A stretch of DNA of 64,000 nt from Lewinellaceae bacterium (GTDB lineage: Bacteria > Bacteroidota > Bacteroidia > Chitinophagales > Saprospiraceae). The stretch covers positions 310,001 through 374,000 of the forward strand of contig JACJYG010000010.1 of assembly GCA_020636215.1 (NCBI GenBank), given 5' to 3'. Of this stretch, positions 1 through 7,728 are shown piece after piece (the first letter of the stretch is position 1; each line of letters starts with the position of its first letter). A model generated the notes under the pieces. It made no database searches. It was not told the DNA's origin and saw only the letters and a list, made by a program, of their open reading frames with translations. The position numbers were made by a program, and so were the translations under genes.

Positions 1-396
1 AACCGGGTTCCACCCCAGGCGGTAGTCGACAGAGGCCGCAAGGTAGCCGCGCTGAGCCAGGCGGGTGCACAATTCTACAACAGTGGAGTCCCTTATCGTG
101 CCGCCCGTTCCGTTGTTTTGCGGAAAGGGCAGGAAGTTGCCGGTGTGGAACACCAGCATGACCGGGCGGGCTTCATTGTCATCGCCAACCGGCTCGTAGA
201 TGTCCATTACCAGGGGCTGGGGAACAGCTTCTGTAGACTGCTGGAAGAGTACCGGCAGAATGGTCGCATTGACCCCGTAGACCTGGTTGGGGGTCACCTG
301 TACGTCATAGAGCGCTTCCAGATAGGGCCCTTGGGCCTGCACTGAAGCCGTTAATGACAGCGCTAAAGTTAAAAGTAAAAAGTTAAGCTTCTTCAT
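1..396 (-). CDS. Secreted alpha/beta-hydrolase (esterase-like), C-terminus outside window
   Basis: The reading frame is open from an ATG at 396 to the window edge, giving 132 residues of a longer protein. The first 22 residues form a signal peptide (MKKLNFLLLTLALSLTASVQAQ). The remainder resembles the start of secreted carboxylesterase/lipase-like hydrolases: a VMDIYEP segment, then PVMLVFHTGNF (strand and oxyanion-hole region) and YLAASVDYRLGWNP. The nucleophile elbow and the rest of the triad would lie beyond the edge. The gene starts 39 bases after the TonB receptor stop on the same strand, so the two are probably cotranscribed. Substrate is unknown. Large secreted Bacteroidota hydrolases of this kind often end in a T9SS domain, which cannot be checked here. 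Confidence 0.75.
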   Translation of the reverse strand, partial: MKKLNFLLLTLALSLTASVQAQGPYLEALYDVQVTPNQVYGVNATILPVLFQQSTEAVPQPLVMDIYEPVGDDNEARPVMLVFHTGNFLPFPQNNGTGGTIRDSTVVELCTRLAQRGYLAASVDYRLGWNPV

Positions 397-435
397 AGGA
401 AACATTTAGAGTTAAGTTGCTTAATGAGTCAAATA

Positions 436-3255
436 TTATTGTTCGTATAAGAAAGAAATATAGGCCATGCGCCCGATAAGGGGGCCGCCATAGGTTTGGT
501 AAACCTGATTATCCAGCAAATTGGTGGCGCCTATTTTGATGGTTGTGTGCATACTTGGAATATTGTAGTTGACCTGTCCGTCCAACATGCCATAAGAAGG
601 AATAAATCCGGTAAATTGCGGTGAACCTTCAAACAGGAAGCCTTCGATCCATTTGTAGTTGAGGTTAAAGCCCCAGTTCTTAATTTTACCAGTTTGGATA
701 TTTCTGCCCGAAACGCCGATGTTGAACTTGTGTTTTGGGGTGTTGAAGGCTGGAATAATAGGGTCGTCTGACTGAGAAACGATGGCGTTGTAGGAGTAAT
801 TTCCCGCTATGGAGAAGTAATTGGCAAAGTAATAATTCAGCCCCATTGAAAAGCCCTGGGTCGTCACCTTGTCCTGCGCATTGGAAGCGAAGCGGAATAC
901 CTGTACGCTTTCTGGTAAAAAGGAGGTAGGGCTTGCGAAAGGGGCGTCGATCGCAATATTGTACCCGATAAAGTCCCGGTATACATTATAATAATAGCCG
1001 GCATCTACAAAGACTCTATTCCAGAGGGTCGCCCGATACCCTGCTTCCACCGTGCGTACTTTCTCCGGTTTTATTGGGTCAATATCATAGTACTCCAGGA
1101 GCCTGCGCTGCAGAAATCCGCTCAGGTAGTTTTGGAAAGATTCCAGCGTGATGACGCTATCCGCCCCATTGAGGTTGCCGGCGAGAATGGCCGGGCCGAC
1201 ATTGAGGGAAAGGTACTGGTCGGAAAGGGTTGGGTTGCGCACCCCTGAGGAAAAGCTGACGCGTAAATAATGGTTGGGCTTTGGTTTCCATACCACGGAA
1301 GCCGCTGGGGTGAAGACGTAATCGAAATTTTCGTTCTTGTCCATCCGCAGGGTAACATTGGTCCGGAATGTTCCATCGGAAAAAATCTTGTTTACCCCGC
1401 CGTATACCCCGTATTCAAAATTAGTGATCTTGATGCCCGCTGTATCGTAAAAAATGGTGCCCCGGGAATCCGGAGTATAAAGGCGGGCATTGCCTCCGAG
1501 GATGAACTCTGCAAATTCGGGATTAAACCTTTTTTCACCATGGATATGGTATAGAGCCGACTTGTCGTAGAAACGGGTGCCTCCTTCTTCATTATTATAA
1601 GAGGTGGTAATTTCGTTGAATGCCTGCTGGAACTGGGGCGTTCCGGGAATATAGCGCCCAGGTAGTCCGCTGCTTTCATTGGGGGCATTAACGAAATCTC
1701 TGGCCCGCTGATGGGCATTGTTTAAAAAGTCCTGGTTGTCGGCAAGCCATTGTTGCGCTGCTTTATCGTCAAATTCAATCGTGACCTGCCCGGTGGCCGG
1801 GTCAAAGATGATGCTTTCCTGAGGGTAACCCATCATCACCATGGAGTCCGCTATGCCATTGTCTTCCCACCATTTCTTGTAGCGGTTAAAATAGCTGCCG
1901 TCCGATTGAGCACGAGATTCCAGGCGGAGCGCCGTGAAATAAGGGTCATAACTGTCGCCGGCGTCTTCTAAGGACATATAGGCCCGGATAAAGAAATTAT
2001 TCTGTTTCCGGAATTCGATCCGAGGTTGGAGGAAAGTGATATTTTTCAGGCTAAAGCGGTTGTCCCCCTGGTACACCGTCGTCCCACTACCGTAGCTGGC
2101 GCCAATGACCAGTTCCGGCGATTCCGCATCGAGTTTTGGGTTGGTGCGGAAATAGACAGAACCGGACGCCTTGAAGTTGCGGGTATCGTAATCTACCAGG
2201 TCCGCTTCCTGGTAGCCGATCCGGTGAACCGTCTGGAGCCCTGCTGCATCGTTGAAAGAATTAGTTGTGTTTTGGGTAAAGTCCCCAAAGAGGCGGTATT
2301 CATCCCCATAAATATTTACAGCGTCCCAACCACCGGGGTTGCCGAAGGGGGTTGGGGTCCCGTCTACTGCAGCAAAGTTGCTGGCTTCCCAGTCATTAGC
2401 CTGGAGGTAGGAGAGGGTGAATTTATAAGCTACGCTTTTTTGGCCGTCCTTATTTTTGAAGCTATCCGCCCATCTTACCTCGGGATTGATCAGGTTGCGT
2501 TCCCCTAATTTGATCTGTGCAGACAGGCCTTCTGTAAAGAACGGGTTTTTGGTTTCCATGCTGATGACCCCGTTAAAAGCGTTGGGGCCATAAAAGGAAG
2601 AACTCGCCCCTTGGATGATGTCCACTTTTAGTACGTCCAGTTCGGGAGCGCCTAGGAAGTTGCCAAGGGAGAAGTTCAGGCCGGGCGCCTGATTATCCAC
2701 GCCATCAATAATTTGGAGCGACCTGACCGGGCTGGTACTGTTAAATCCCCGGGTATTGATAATCTTGAAACCCAGGCTGGCCGCCGTCAGGTCAACACCC
2801 TTGAGGTTGCCCAGGCCATCATAGAAGCTGCTGGCGGCTGTTTCCTTGATCGCGAGTACATCCAGAGACTCAACTGTCAGCGGGGAGGCTTTCTGCTTTT
2901 CTGAAATCCGCTGGCCGCGCACTTCCACTACTTCCGTAGTGACCGATTCTTCCTCTAATTGCACCTTTACATATTGATCGCTGGTGCTAATCTCCATTTC
3001 CTGAGCGGCGTAACCGACGTAGCTAATGAGCAGGATTAAGGGCAGGCTTTCCCGGGTACGGATCTCAAAAACACCATCAAAGTCAGTTACGGTGCCATCG
3101 GTGGTCCCTTTGACTATGACACTGGCGCCGATCAAGGCTTCCCTGTAGTTCCTGTCAATAACCTCACCCCGGATAACCGTTTGAGCTTGTGCGAATTGCA
3201 GCAGAGTAAAAGTTAGAATAAAATTAAGTATTACGAGCTTGCTTGCGAATTTCAT
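436..3255 (-). CDS. TonB-dependent outer-membrane receptor with carboxypeptidase-like N-terminal domain
   Basis: The 939-residue protein starts at the ATG at 3255, where a clean signal peptide begins (MKFASKLVILNFILTFTLLQFAQA). A longer upstream frame adds 23 residues that would bury that signal. After cleavage comes a CarboxypepD_reg-like beta-sandwich (about residues 25-100, with the typical GASVIVKGTTDGTVTDFDG stretch). A plug domain follows (about 120-235; TRGFNS, IIDGVDNQ, DIIQGASSSFYGPNAFNGVI), then a long 22-strand-type barrel ending in aromatic residues (FLYEQ). TonB energy would drive import of an unknown ligand. No SusD-like partner is adjacent. The gene downstream encodes a secreted hydrolase, so an ester-containing substrate is possible (inference). 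Confidence 0.93.
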   Translation of the reverse strand: MKFASKLVILNFILTFTLLQFAQAQTVIRGEVIDRNYREALIGASVIVKGTTDGTVTDFDGVFEIRTRESLPLILLISYVGYAAQEMEISTSDQYVKVQLEEESVTTEVVEVRGQRISEKQKASPLTVESLDVLAIKETAASSFYDGLGNLKGVDLTAASLGFKIINTRGFNSTSPVRSLQIIDGVDNQAPGLNFSLGNFLGAPELDVLKVDIIQGASSSFYGPNAFNGVISMETKNPFFTEGLSAQIKLGERNLINPEVRWADSFKNKDGQKSVAYKFTLSYLQANDWEASNFAAVDGTPTPFGNPGGWDAVNIYGDEYRLFGDFTQNTTNSFNDAAGLQTVHRIGYQEADLVDYDTRNFKASGSVYFRTNPKLDAESPELVIGASYGSGTTVYQGDNRFSLKNITFLQPRIEFRKQNNFFIRAYMSLEDAGDSYDPYFTALRLESRAQSDGSYFNRYKKWWEDNGIADSMVMMGYPQESIIFDPATGQVTIEFDDKAAQQWLADNQDFLNNAHQRARDFVNAPNESSGLPGRYIPGTPQFQQAFNEITTSYNNEEGGTRFYDKSALYHIHGEKRFNPEFAEFILGGNARLYTPDSRGTIFYDTAGIKITNFEYGVYGGVNKIFSDGTFRTNVTLRMDKNENFDYVFTPAASVVWKPKPNHYLRVSFSSGVRNPTLSDQYLSLNVGPAILAGNLNGADSVITLESFQNYLSGFLQRRLLEYYDIDPIKPEKVRTVEAGYRATLWNRVFVDAGYYYNVYRDFIGYNIAIDAPFASPTSFLPESVQVFRFASNAQDKVTTQGFSMGLNYYFANYFSIAGNYSYNAIVSQSDDPIIPAFNTPKHKFNIGVSGRNIQTGKIKNWGFNLNYKWIEGFLFEGSPQFTGFIPSYGMLDGQVNYNIPSMHTTIKIGATNLLDNQVYQTYGGPLIGRMAYISFLYEQ

Positions 3256-3494
3256 GCTAATTACCTGTCTGGTTCGGGAAATATATTCTGTTCGCCGGGG
3301 CAAAATAGTGATTTTTACATACAATTAACCTAGCTGCAACAGAAAATTATTGTCTGCTGCTATCCGGAACCAAGGAGCGATAAATCAATAAAACGAAGGT
3401 TTTCGAACCATCACTCATCCTGCGCAATCCCCACCTTTATGCTTTACTCATCCGGTAAAAGCGATATAGCAATTGTCCTTGATTTGCAGTAGGC

Positions 3495-3514
3495 GCAAGC
3501 TCCAAACATGCTTT
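3495..3514. repeat. 20-base interspersed repeat, copy 1
   Basis: The string GCAAGCTCCAAACATGCTTT recurs exactly at 19032-19051. This copy overlaps the last bases of the ZIP gene; the other follows trmN6. Both lie at gene 3' ends in the same orientation, which suggests a dispersed intergenic element or fragment of one. Confidence 0.6.
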
Positions 3515-4250
3515 AAAACCAATCGGCGGCCAGAGCCAGGCCTACGCCCAGCACGATTACGCCCAACTTAGCCCAGGAAACATGGTGTTGATGCCCGTCA
3601 TCGGCCTCGAACAAAATAGTAGTAGCAATATGAAGAAATGATCCGATCACGAAGCCCAGCAGGTTGGCTACTGCGTCATGGCTGAGGCTTACAAAACTTG
3701 CCGAGAAAGCCCCTAGTGGTGACATGGCGGAGAAAAGGATCAGGCAACCTACGATCCATTTTTGTTGAAAATGGGAAAGGAGCAACAGCGAGACCAGGGC
3801 AAAGGCCGCCGGCAGTTTGTGCAGCACAATTCCAAATAACAGGTGGTAATGCCCATGCTCATGGCCATGGAGCGACTGGTGAAAGGCGTCATAGTGGCTT
3901 AGTGGCAAGCCTTCCAAAAAAGCGTGCAGCGACAGGCCAAGCATGACCTGCAGCGCAAGGCTCCTGGGGCCTTTTTCGTGGAGGTGGACATGCCCGTGTT
4001 CTACCCCGCGCGACAGTTGCTCCAGTAGCAACTGCACGAAGAAACCACCTAATATCCACAAACTGGGCTGGGCGCCAGGAGCCGAAAATGCACCGGGCAT
4101 AAGGTGCACTACCGTGATGCCTAACAGATAGGCGCCGCTGAACGAAAGCAATAGCTTCAGCACCGGCTGCGCACTGCTCCGAAACGGAAAGGCCAGCACC
4201 CCGCCGGCAAAGACCGATATGAATAATAAGCCGTATTCCCAGTATGCCAT
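3513..4250 (-). CDS. ZIP-family metal (zinc) transporter
   Basis: The protein has 245 residues and about eight predicted hydrophobic segments. Family signatures are visible: VVHLMPGAF in the first half, HAFLEGLPLS (helix-IV metal site, compare HNxxEG) and GIVLHKLPAAFAL (helix V, HKxPAA). A histidine-rich cytoplasmic loop (HGHVHLH, then HGHEHGHYH) is typical of ZIP permeases and may bind metal before transfer. The expected role is uptake of zinc or another divalent cation across the inner membrane. The gene stands alone on the minus strand; a 139-base gap containing a short direct repeat separates it from the PAP2 gene upstream. Metal specificity cannot be read from sequence. Confidence 0.88.
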   Translation of the reverse strand: MAYWEYGLLFISVFAGGVLAFPFRSSAQPVLKLLLSFSGAYLLGITVVHLMPGAFSAPGAQPSLWILGGFFVQLLLEQLSRGVEHGHVHLHEKGPRSLALQVMLGLSLHAFLEGLPLSHYDAFHQSLHGHEHGHYHLLFGIVLHKLPAAFALVSLLLLSHFQQKWIVGCLILFSAMSPLGAFSASFVSLSHDAVANLLGFVIGSFLHIATTILFEADDGHQHHVSWAKLGVIVLGVGLALAADWF

Positions 4251-4260
4251 GAATGGGCGT

Positions 4261-4291
4261 GTTCAAGTGTTTGGATGTTCAAGTGTTCGGG
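4261..4291. repeat. Tandem pair of 15-base units upstream of the ZIP gene
   Basis: Two near-identical units (GTTCAAGTGTTTGGA and GTTCAAGTGTTCGGG) lie at 4261-4275 and 4277-4291, only 10 bases upstream of the ZIP start codon. They could be a duplicated operator for a metal-responsive regulator or a neutral intergenic repeat. The sequence alone does not decide. Confidence 0.5.
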
Positions 4292-4389
4292 AATTTCAAA
4301 ATTCACGAAAAAAATAAAATTCCCTGAGTCCTACATTGGATAGGATACACTTTGAGAGAACACCCGGTCATGAAACAAATAACAAATTG

Positions 4390-4971
4390 CTAAGCTACTG
4401 CTTCCTCCAGCCGAACCCGGCTCAGGCGAAGGTAAACTTTTGCCATAATAAAACCAATCAGCGCCCCCAGGAAGCCTCCGGCGATAACATCGAAGGGGTA
4501 ATGGACCCCGACGTACACCTGTCCGTAGGCAATGCTCCCGGCCCACAGCAGGAGTGGCCAACGGATGCGTCGGTATAACCGCCCCAGGGTGAGCACTATA
4601 AAAGTGGCCATGGCGAAGTGGTTAGCCGCGTGGGAGGAAGTAAAGCTGTAACTTCTTCCGCAACCAGTGAGCAGGCGGACTTCCGCCTGCATCTCTGTAT
4701 TCTGACAAGGACGCAGCCGCTGAACGTTCTTTTTAAACCCTTTACTGCTCACCGTGTCCGCCAGGCCTACCGTCAGGGCAACAGCCAGTATGAAATAAAG
4801 GCCGCGGAGGCGGAATCGATAAAGGGAGAAGGCGGCGATCAATAGATATAAGGGTATCCAGGTTTTTTTATCGCGCCAATAGGGCATTACTGCATCGAAC
4901 AGGGCGTTGTGCCACTCGCCGTTGAGCAGGTGGAAGAGCTGCTGGTCAAGATGTAGTATCTGGTCGAGCAT
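4390..4971 (-). CDS. PAP2-family membrane phosphatase
   Basis: The 193-residue protein has several transmembrane segments and the three-part PAP2 phosphatase signature: KGFKKNVQRLRP, FTSSHAANHFA with the catalytic histidine, and GQVYVGVHYPFDVIAGG with the second histidine and its aspartate. In the third block the usual Ser-Arg pair is Gly-Gln, so the canonical phosphate-binding arginine is absent there. Likely substrates are undecaprenyl pyrophosphate or phosphatidate-type lipid phosphates at the periplasmic face. The start codon shares one base with the stop of the upstream methyltransferase (TAATG), so translation of the two is probably coupled. Confidence 0.88.
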   Translation of the reverse strand: MLDQILHLDQQLFHLLNGEWHNALFDAVMPYWRDKKTWIPLYLLIAAFSLYRFRLRGLYFILAVALTVGLADTVSSKGFKKNVQRLRPCQNTEMQAEVRLLTGCGRSYSFTSSHAANHFAMATFIVLTLGRLYRRIRWPLLLWAGSIAYGQVYVGVHYPFDVIAGGFLGALIGFIMAKVYLRLSRVRLEEAVA

Positions 4972-5705
4972 TAGCTTGCGTGTTGGGCCAGAAGAATGAG
5001 CCGTGGGCTGGTTGCCGTATCGAATGGATGGAGCTGATAGTCGCCATAAGTCCGGATGATCTTTAGCCCGGCCGTCCGGAAAAGCCGTTCGAAATCGTCG
5101 AGGGTGAACAGCCGTACTTTTTCTTCATAAAACAATCTCCGGCCCTCAGCCTCGAAGGTGATGGCTTTTTTTACATATTGCCCGTTGAGGTGCTTCTGAA
5201 TCTGAAAAGTAATGCCGTCAATTTCCTTGGTTTCACTGCCGATAAGCCGGTCAATGACGTAGCGGGAGTTGAAAAAATCCAATACGAAAAGGCCATCGGG
5301 GCGCAGGCCTGTTGCTACGCTTTTGAGGGTGCGGAGATCTTCTTTCTCCTGGTCGAAATATCCAAAACTGGTGAAAAAGTTGAAGATGAAGTCGAAATAA
5401 TTCGTGCGGAAGGGCATACGCATATCATGGGTGTAAAAGGATAGGTTGTCTCGCTCGAACTGACGGGCATAGGTGATATTATGTTCGGAAAGGTCGAGCC
5501 CGGTTACTTCAAAGCCTTTGTCCGCAAGGTGAATGGAATACCGGCCTTTGCCACAGGCGAGGTCCATAATACGGGCGGCGGGCCTGGGGTGCAGGGTGCC
5601 AAGCAACTTGTCAATGAAACCTTCCGCTTCGGCTTCATCCCGGTATTTATACAGAATGTGATAATAGGGAGAATCAAACCAATCTTTAAACCATTCGGGT
5701 TCCAT
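4971..5705 (-). CDS. Class I SAM-dependent methyltransferase
   Basis: The 244-residue protein starts at the ATG at 5705 (MEPEWFKDWFDSPYYHILY). The longer frame to 5882 runs through the promoter region and adds 59 residues unlike any methyltransferase. SAM-binding motif I is clear (IMDLACGKGRYSIHLADKG), followed by the acidic end of strand 2 (VTGLDLS) and FDFIFNFFTSFGYF at motif IV. The DWFDSPYYHILY opening and FDFIFNFFTSFGY stretch match a common Bacteroidota family of unknown substrate. The gene is first in a two-gene unit with the PAP2 phosphatase, overlapping it by one base. A TATATTTG element upstream may be its promoter. Confidence 0.85.
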   Translation of the reverse strand: MEPEWFKDWFDSPYYHILYKYRDEAEAEGFIDKLLGTLHPRPAARIMDLACGKGRYSIHLADKGFEVTGLDLSEHNITYARQFERDNLSFYTHDMRMPFRTNYFDFIFNFFTSFGYFDQEKEDLRTLKSVATGLRPDGLFVLDFFNSRYVIDRLIGSETKEIDGITFQIQKHLNGQYVKKAITFEAEGRRLFYEEKVRLFTLDDFERLFRTAGLKIIRTYGDYQLHPFDTATSPRLILLAQHAS

Positions 5706-5730
5706 AAGATACTGCCTTTTTTGGAAGGGG

Positions 5731-5738
5731 CAAATATA
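5731..5738 (-). promoter_or_regulatory. Bacteroidota -7 promoter element (TATATTTG)
   Basis: Read on the minus strand this is TATATTTG, an exact TAnnTTTG match, ending 25 bases upstream of the methyltransferase ATG. No clear -33 TTG lies at the usual 17-23 base spacing. The position independently supports choosing the 5705 start over the longer frame. Confidence 0.5.
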
Positions 5739-6048
5739 CAAGTTACGGGATGGCCTTGGTAGGCAATCTGTAAAATCCCGAAAAGAATTCCTTCCTGAAA
5801 ATAATTTTTTTATATACGTATGCGTTAGATGCATAATTAAACCCCGTCCTAAACGAGCAGCTGTTTTTTTCCTCTTCAGCAAATTTGCACATCATCGGCC
5901 CCACAATTCTGGCTGCTTTTACCATCAATCAAGGTACCCCAAATCATTGGTGAAAACCATTTGGCCGCCCAAAGCAATGGCAGGTGAAAGCCTGTATTCC
6001 TTTTGGCCGACAGGTATAATTACTAACATTGTCATAATCCTAAAAACT
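5739..6048. other. Divergent intergenic region, no gene seen
   Basis: These 310 bases separate the minus-strand methyltransferase from the plus-strand DUF1800 gene. There is an AT-rich tract around 5795-5845. No convincing open frame, tRNA, riboswitch or exact TAnnTTTG for the DUF1800 gene was found. Confidence 0.5.
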
Positions 6049-7716
6049 ATGAATAGAAGAACCCTATTGGGGCTTGCGCCAAAAGCGCCCCCGGTACGCC
6101 CTGTAAAACAGGCTACCCGATTCCATCCCCCCGCGCCGGTAGACTCCGGACTGGAGCCCTACCAGGGGCCCTGGGAACTTTCACAGGTAGCACACCTGCT
6201 GCGGCGCTTGCTTTTTGGCGCCAAATGGGAGGATGTCCAATTCTTTCTCCAACTATCGCCTCCGGAAGCCGTCAATCAATTATTGACCGCACCGGCCGAG
6301 CCTCCGCCCGTGCCGGTCAATGATTACAATGACGATAATTTCACCGACCCTGAGGCGCCATTTGGCGAACCCTGGTTGGAAGCTCCAAAGATTGACTTTA
6401 TCGAAGAGCGGCGTATCAAATCCCTCAAAGCCTGGTGGCTGGGCAACCTCATTGAACAGGGCCGTTCTATCCTGGAAAAAATGGTGGTATTCTGGCACAA
6501 CCATATTCCTGTTGAATTTATTGCTGTTTTCTTCGGCAGGTGGAACCATCGCTATGTGGATACGCTCCGCACCCACGCCCTTGGCAACTACAAAGCACTG
6601 GTGCGCGCCATCACGCTTGACCCTGCCATGTTGCATTATCTGAACGGACAATTGAACAGCGCCGGCGCTCCGGATGAAAATTACGGGCGGGAATTACAGG
6701 AACTTTTCTGTATCGGCAAAGGCCCTGACTCGGCTTACACAGAAGGCGATGTTCAGGCCGCCGCCCGGGTGCTTACCGGCTGGCGGGTCAATTATGAAAC
6801 CGATGAGGTGTACTTCGAACCCTCTGCTCATGACACCAACGACAAACAGTTTTCCGCTTTTTATGGCAATACCTTGATCGCCGGCCGTACGGGGGAGGAT
6901 GGCGCCCTTGAACTGGATGAGATGCTGGATATGATCTTCGCCAATGCGGAATGCGCTCCCTTCCTCTGCCGGAAGTTGTACCGTTTCTTTGTCCATCAGG
7001 AAATTGACAACCTGACGGAAGAACTGGTCATCTTACCCCTGGCGGAAATCCTCCGGAACAATAACTACGAGATCTTTCCCGTGCTGGAGGCCTTGTTCAA
7101 TAGCCAGCATTTCTTCGATTATCTGGCTAAGGGCGCTATGATCAAAAGCCCGCTGGATTTCATCTGTGGGTTATACCAGGAATTCAACACGCCTATCCCG
7201 CCCCGGGATCTGTTTTCCGATCGCTTTCAGTACAACAGTACGCTCGTGGGGGTATGCACCCGGGCCGACCTCGACCTGGGCGACCCGCCCCATGTTGCCG
7301 GATGGCCCGCCTATTATCAGCTCCCGATGTTTGTCAAACACTGGATCACGACCAGCAGCATGCCCCGCCGGGCGGAATTTATCGATTGGATCCTTTGGTC
7401 CGGAATTTCAACGGAAGGCTTCAATTCTCAACTCGATGTCCTCGCCGCTGTGTCGCAGTTGCCAAATCCCGGGGACCCCAATGTGCTGATCGATACCGTA
7501 CTGGCCTGGCTGTATAGTATGGAAGTGGCCGACGAATTTCGCCTGGAACTCAAGTCCATCCTGCTTTCCGGCCAGGTAAGCGATTATTATTGGACGGATG
7601 CCTGGGCCGCCTATGCCTTCAACCCGGACGACCCCATGGCGCGGGATGTCGTTCACAACCGTTTGCAGAGCTTTTTTCACACTATTCTTCAACAGGCAGA
7701 GTACCAGCTTTGCTAA
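6049..7716 (+). CDS. DUF1800 domain-containing protein
   Basis: The 555-residue protein starts at ATG 6049 (MNRRTLLGLAPK); an in-frame ATG at 5947 would add a non-homologous 34-residue leader. The DUF1800 hallmarks appear in order: HLLRRLLFGAKWEDV near the N-terminus, MVVFWHNHIPVE (compare FWHNHF), NYGRELQELFCIG, and DVQAAARVLTGW. The enzymatic role of DUF1800 is not established. The gene is followed after 12 bases by a DUF1501 gene, and DUF1800-DUF1501 pairs recur across Bacteroidota and Planctomycetota, so the proteins probably act together on the exported side of the membrane. No classical signal peptide is obvious. Confidence 0.9.
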   Translation: MNRRTLLGLAPKAPPVRPVKQATRFHPPAPVDSGLEPYQGPWELSQVAHLLRRLLFGAKWEDVQFFLQLSPPEAVNQLLTAPAEPPPVPVNDYNDDNFTDPEAPFGEPWLEAPKIDFIEERRIKSLKAWWLGNLIEQGRSILEKMVVFWHNHIPVEFIAVFFGRWNHRYVDTLRTHALGNYKALVRAITLDPAMLHYLNGQLNSAGAPDENYGRELQELFCIGKGPDSAYTEGDVQAAARVLTGWRVNYETDEVYFEPSAHDTNDKQFSAFYGNTLIAGRTGEDGALELDEMLDMIFANAECAPFLCRKLYRFFVHQEIDNLTEELVILPLAEILRNNNYEIFPVLEALFNSQHFFDYLAKGAMIKSPLDFICGLYQEFNTPIPPRDLFSDRFQYNSTLVGVCTRADLDLGDPPHVAGWPAYYQLPMFVKHWITTSSMPRRAEFIDWILWSGISTEGFNSQLDVLAAVSQLPNPGDPNVLIDTVLAWLYSMEVADEFRLELKSILLSGQVSDYYWTDAWAAYAFNPDDPMARDVVHNRLQSFFHTILQQAEYQLC

Positions 7717-7728
7717 TAAACCTGGATC

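Noticed and set aside
1122..1718. Overlapping open frames inside the first TonB receptor gene
   Set aside because: They lie on shifted frames of a strongly coding sequence, have no signal, motif or start context, and contradict the intact receptor frame.
436..3255. SusC/SusD polysaccharide locus
   Set aside because: No SusD-like lipoprotein or glycoside hydrolase cluster is adjacent; the receptor is of the general carboxypeptidase-domain type.
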